Assembly (NCBI GenBank): GCA_030040115.1
Contig: JASHUH010000076.1
Coordinates: forward strand, 1-17,280
Length of the DNA: 17,280 bases
DNA from: Acidobacteriaceae bacterium
GTDB lineage: Bacteria > Acidobacteriota > Terriglobia > Terriglobales > Acidobacteriaceae
Direction: 5' to 3'
Part shown: in pieces, positions 14,603 through 17,280 of the stretch
Position numbering within the stretch: the first letter of the stretch is position 1
Layout of the letters: each line of letters begins with the position of its first letter
Program-made: the position numbers and the translations under genes
Notes under the pieces: generated by a model
What the model was told of the DNA's origin: nothing
Database searches by the model: none
What the model saw: the letters and a program-made list of their open reading frames with translations, nothing else

Positions 14603-17280
14603 GTGAACGGACGAGTGGAAAAGCCGGCGCCAGAACGCATCGGAAAATATGAGATCGTTGGTGTTCTCGGACAGGGGGGCATGGGCGTGGTGTATCGCGC
14701 CCGCGATCCGCGCATTGGACGCGACGTAGCCATTAAAACCCTCACCGAAGGTTTTTCCGGCGAATCCGACATGCTCAAACGCTTCTACCAGGAAGCGGGG
14801 CACACCGGCAACCTGCGCCATCCGAATATTGTCACCGTCTACGATTTCGGCGATGAGAACGGCTTGCCTTACATCGTGATGGAGTTTCTCGACGGGCAGC
14901 CGCTGGATAAGACGATCCGCGATCGCGAGCCGCTCCACCTGAGCACAAAGATGGACATTATGGAGCAGGTGTGCACGGCTCTCGGCTACGCCCACCTGCA
15001 GGGAATGATCCATCGCGACGTGAAACCGGCCAATGTGATCGTGCAGCGCGACGGGTTGGTCAAGCTGCTCGATTTCGGCATTGCCCGGACCGGCCATCAG
15101 ACGGCCGACAGCAATATGACCCGCACCGGCACCCTGGTGGGAACCCCTGCGTACATGGCCCCGGAGCGTTTGCGCGGCGATGCGTTCGACGGCCGCTCCG
15201 ATATTTTTTCGGCCGGCGTCGTGCTCTATCAACTATTGACTGGCGCATTGCCCTTCGATGCCGAATATCCGGCCATCCTTCACCAGATTCTCCAAGAAGA
15301 CCCGCCGCCACTGGGGAGATACCTCTCCTCGTATCCGCATCAGCTCGACCAGGTGATTGCGCGAGCTTTGGCCAAAGAACCCCTGGACCGCTATGCACAT
15401 GCCGGCGACATGGCCGCGGATTTGAATGCCGTCGGCGCCCAGCTCAAAGCGCAGCGCGTGACGGAACTGCTCGCCGAGGCGCAGAACGCCGTCGATGGGG
15501 AGGACTACCTGGAAGCCAAAGGCATCCTTACCCAGGTTCTGCGCCTGGAGAGCCAGAACGCCGAGGCGAAGAGGCTGATGGCGGCCGTCAGCCACTCCAT
15601 CAACGAGCAAAAGATCCGCTCCCGGATCGAACAGTTGCGAAAAGCCGCGGCCGAGGCCATGCAAGCCCGCAACTGGGATCAGGGAATCGCGGTTTGTACG
15701 GAGGCCCTTCAACTCGACGCCTCCAACGCCGAGGTAGCCGGGCTGCTCGCCCAAGCCAACGCGGGAAAGCAGACCAGAGAACAAATTCAGCAGCTCATGC
15801 GCGATGCCGAATCGGCCCGCCACGCAGGAAAGTACGACTCTGCCCGGGAACTTGCCGGGAGGGCGTTTGGACTCGATCCCAACGACACGCGCATCCTGGC
15901 CATCTGCAAAGTCCTGGATCAGGAAGCCGAAGAAGCGCGCAGAAAAGCGCAGGCGCGCAAGCTGCTCCAAAGGAGCGAAGAATGCCTGGCCGCGCTGCGG
16001 CTGTCTGACGCCGCCAGCGCGCTTGCCGAGGTAGAAAGCCTGGCGCCCTCCGATCCCGAGTTGCTGCGTCTGAAGGACGAGCTTGCCGAAGCTTTCAGGC
16101 AGGAAGAACGCAAGCGGCTGGTGAGCGCTCTTCAGGATAACGCGGTGGCCGCGCTCACACTCGAGGGAATCGAAGCCTCCATGGGCGAATTGACGCAGGC
16201 GCTGGAGAAGTTTCCCACCGAACCCACGCTTCTGCGATTGAAGATTCAGCTTGAGCCCCGGCTCAGAGAGCACAAGAACCGGAGATTGGTCGCCGAAGTC
16301 AGCGAAGCTTGCCGGCAACTTGCGCCCGCAGAGGCGCTCCACCGCGTACGGGACGCCTTGGCGCGCTTGCCGGGAAATCAAGACCTGTTGAAGCTGGAAT
16401 CGGCAATCAACCAGCGGATCACGCGCCAACAGCGCGAGCGCGTGCTGGCGGGGTATCTGGCCAAGGCGCGGGCGCTTCTGGAAGATCATCTGTATCTCGA
16501 AACCGTGAAGGTTCTCGAGCAGTGCGAGAAGGAGGGATTTTCGTCGCCGGAGATGAGCGAGCTGCTCAACCTGGCCCGATCGGCTGCCGCCGAACGCGTC
16601 TCGCAGGATCTTGTGGAGCGGAGTTTTCTGGAGGCCAAACGCTTGCTGGAGGAACAGGACTATGAGGCCGTACAGGGACTGCTGAACCCCGTGTTGCAGC
16701 GCACGGAAGAGCCGGCCCTGCGCAGGCAGCTCGAGGAAGCGACGCTGAAGCAGCGCGCGCTTGAAGAACAGGTCGACCGCTTGCTCGCCGAAGTGCAACG
16801 CCTCTGCGCCATAGAGCTGTTCGATGCCGCCATCGGGTTGATCCGCACCGAGTCTGCGGGGGTGCGGCAGGCAAAGCGGGTTCAGGCGGCGTTCACCTCC
16901 TGCAGTGCATTCTTGGAAGCGGAGGCTGCGAAACTCGACGCCATCGGCAGCGCCTACGCCGCCCTCGACGGCCCTGACTGCGCCGCCGCTTTGCAGCGCC
17001 TCGCGCGGATCGAAACGGAGTCGCCTGCTCTGCCTGGCGCCTTAGACATCGAACAACGCCTGGGCGGCCGGGTGCGGTTGATCGCCGATCAACAGGTGAG
17101 GCAATCGATCGAATCGGCCAGGCAGGCGCTCGGCGTCGAGGATCCCGCGCTTGCCGACAGCCTGTTGCAGAACGCATCCGCGTGGCAATCGTGTTCCACG
17201 CCGCCCGTGCAGTCCGATTGGAAAGCCGTGCAGGCGGAAATTGCGGCCGCAAAAAAGGTTTTGCGGTTTCGCAAAGTGCT
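14603..17280 (+). CDS. Hanks-type Ser/Thr protein kinase with long helical-repeat tail, 3' end beyond window
   Basis: At least 892 codons without a stop. The kinase domain covers about residues 16-280 and is complete: glycine loop GQGGMG (23-28), Lys45 in VAIK, HRDVKPAN from 137 with catalytic Asp139, DFG at 157-159, and APE at 186-188. The activation loop MTRTGTLVGTPAYM has the Thr pattern of PknB-like kinases, so activation by autophosphorylation is likely. It phosphorylates Ser or Thr on unknown targets. After residue 285 follow at least ten helical units with a 53-56-residue period. No membrane helix is visible in this part, unlike typical PknB. The start is uncertain: GTG 14603 and GTG 14615 are both possible, and an in-frame TAA at 14567-14569 limits it. 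It probably belongs with the exported protein upstream. Confidence 0.9.
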   Translation, partial: MNGRVEKPAPERIGKYEIVGVLGQGGMGVVYRARDPRIGRDVAIKTLTEGFSGESDMLKRFYQEAGHTGNLRHPNIVTVYDFGDENGLPYIVMEFLDGQPLDKTIRDREPLHLSTKMDIMEQVCTALGYAHLQGMIHRDVKPANVIVQRDGLVKLLDFGIARTGHQTADSNMTRTGTLVGTPAYMAPERLRGDAFDGRSDIFSAGVVLYQLLTGALPFDAEYPAILHQILQEDPPPLGRYLSSYPHQLDQVIARALAKEPLDRYAHAGDMAADLNAVGAQLKAQRVTELLAEAQNAVDGEDYLEAKGILTQVLRLESQNAEAKRLMAAVSHSINEQKIRSRIEQLRKAAAEAMQARNWDQGIAVCTEALQLDASNAEVAGLLAQANAGKQTREQIQQLMRDAESARHAGKYDSARELAGRAFGLDPNDTRILAICKVLDQEAEEARRKAQARKLLQRSEECLAALRLSDAASALAEVESLAPSDPELLRLKDELAEAFRQEERKRLVSALQDNAVAALTLEGIEASMGELTQALEKFPTEPTLLRLKIQLEPRLREHKNRRLVAEVSEACRQLAPAEALHRVRDALARLPGNQDLLKLESAINQRITRQQRERVLAGYLAKARALLEDHLYLETVKVLEQCEKEGFSSPEMSELLNLARSAAAERVSQDLVERSFLEAKRLLEEQDYEAVQGLLNPVLQRTEEPALRRQLEEATLKQRALEEQVDRLLAEVQRLCAIELFDAAIGLIRTESAGVRQAKRVQAAFTSCSAFLEAEAAKLDAIGSAYAALDGPDCAAALQRLARIETESPALPGALDIEQRLGGRVRLIADQQVRQSIESARQALGVEDPALADSLLQNASAWQSCSTPPVQSDWKAVQAEIAAAKKVLRFRKV

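Noticed and set aside
15233..16798. A 521-codon open frame on the minus strand
   Set aside because: It is antisense to the kinase, whose motifs and repeats are clear on the plus strand.

Overview
The window is high-GC bacterial DNA (several core genes near 60-70% G+C) and most resembles an Acidobacteriota chromosome. The pointers are a membrane protein with an N-terminal domain I associate with that phylum (2796-4037), a dihydrolipoyl acyltransferase (E2) with two lipoyl domains beside lipB, and a signalling cluster of a degenerate cyclase-like protein, a long secreted helical protein and a Ser/Thr kinase. This assignment is inference from gene content; there is no rRNA or other marker. No tRNA, rRNA, CRISPR array, transposase or integrase was seen.

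Layout. 1-470 (-): 5' end of an ArsB/NhaD-type permease that runs off the left edge. 757-2719: a lower-GC patch with a DEDDh exonuclease and a GlnD-like nucleotidyltransferase overlapping by 17 nt, then a convergent small MNT nucleotidyltransferase. 2796-4037 (-): a one-pass membrane protein behind a TATAAT promoter with an operator-like palindrome. 4442-4864 (+): a VOC/glyoxalase protein. 4956-5954 (+): a secreted YVTN beta-propeller. 6020-7287 (+): a lower-GC type II restriction-modification pair, a BglII-family endonuclease coupled by ATGA to an MT-A70 adenine methyltransferase. 7353-9035 (-) and 9242-10210 (-): E2 acyltransferase and LipB, enzyme target and the maker of its cofactor. 10387-11706 (-): degenerate cyclase-homology/TM/TPR protein, divergent from 11850-14561 (+), a 903-aa exported helical protein, followed by 14603-17280 (+), a Hanks-type Ser/Thr kinase that runs off the right edge.

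How the parts fit. LipB makes octanoyl-E2, the precursor of the lipoyl arms on the two E2 lipoyl domains. The two lower-GC patches, nucleotidyltransferase/exonuclease and restriction-modification, look like accessory genes set into a core chromosome; the second is plainly defensive and the first may be. The right end looks like a signalling locus: the kinase carries at least ten degenerate helical repeats with a regular period of 53-56 residues, longer than a 34-residue TPR.

The least explained items are the exonuclease/nucleotidyltransferase pair, the kinase repeat array, the partnerless MNT gene with an altered GS motif, and an inverted array of GTTCNNA heptamers between E2 and lipB.
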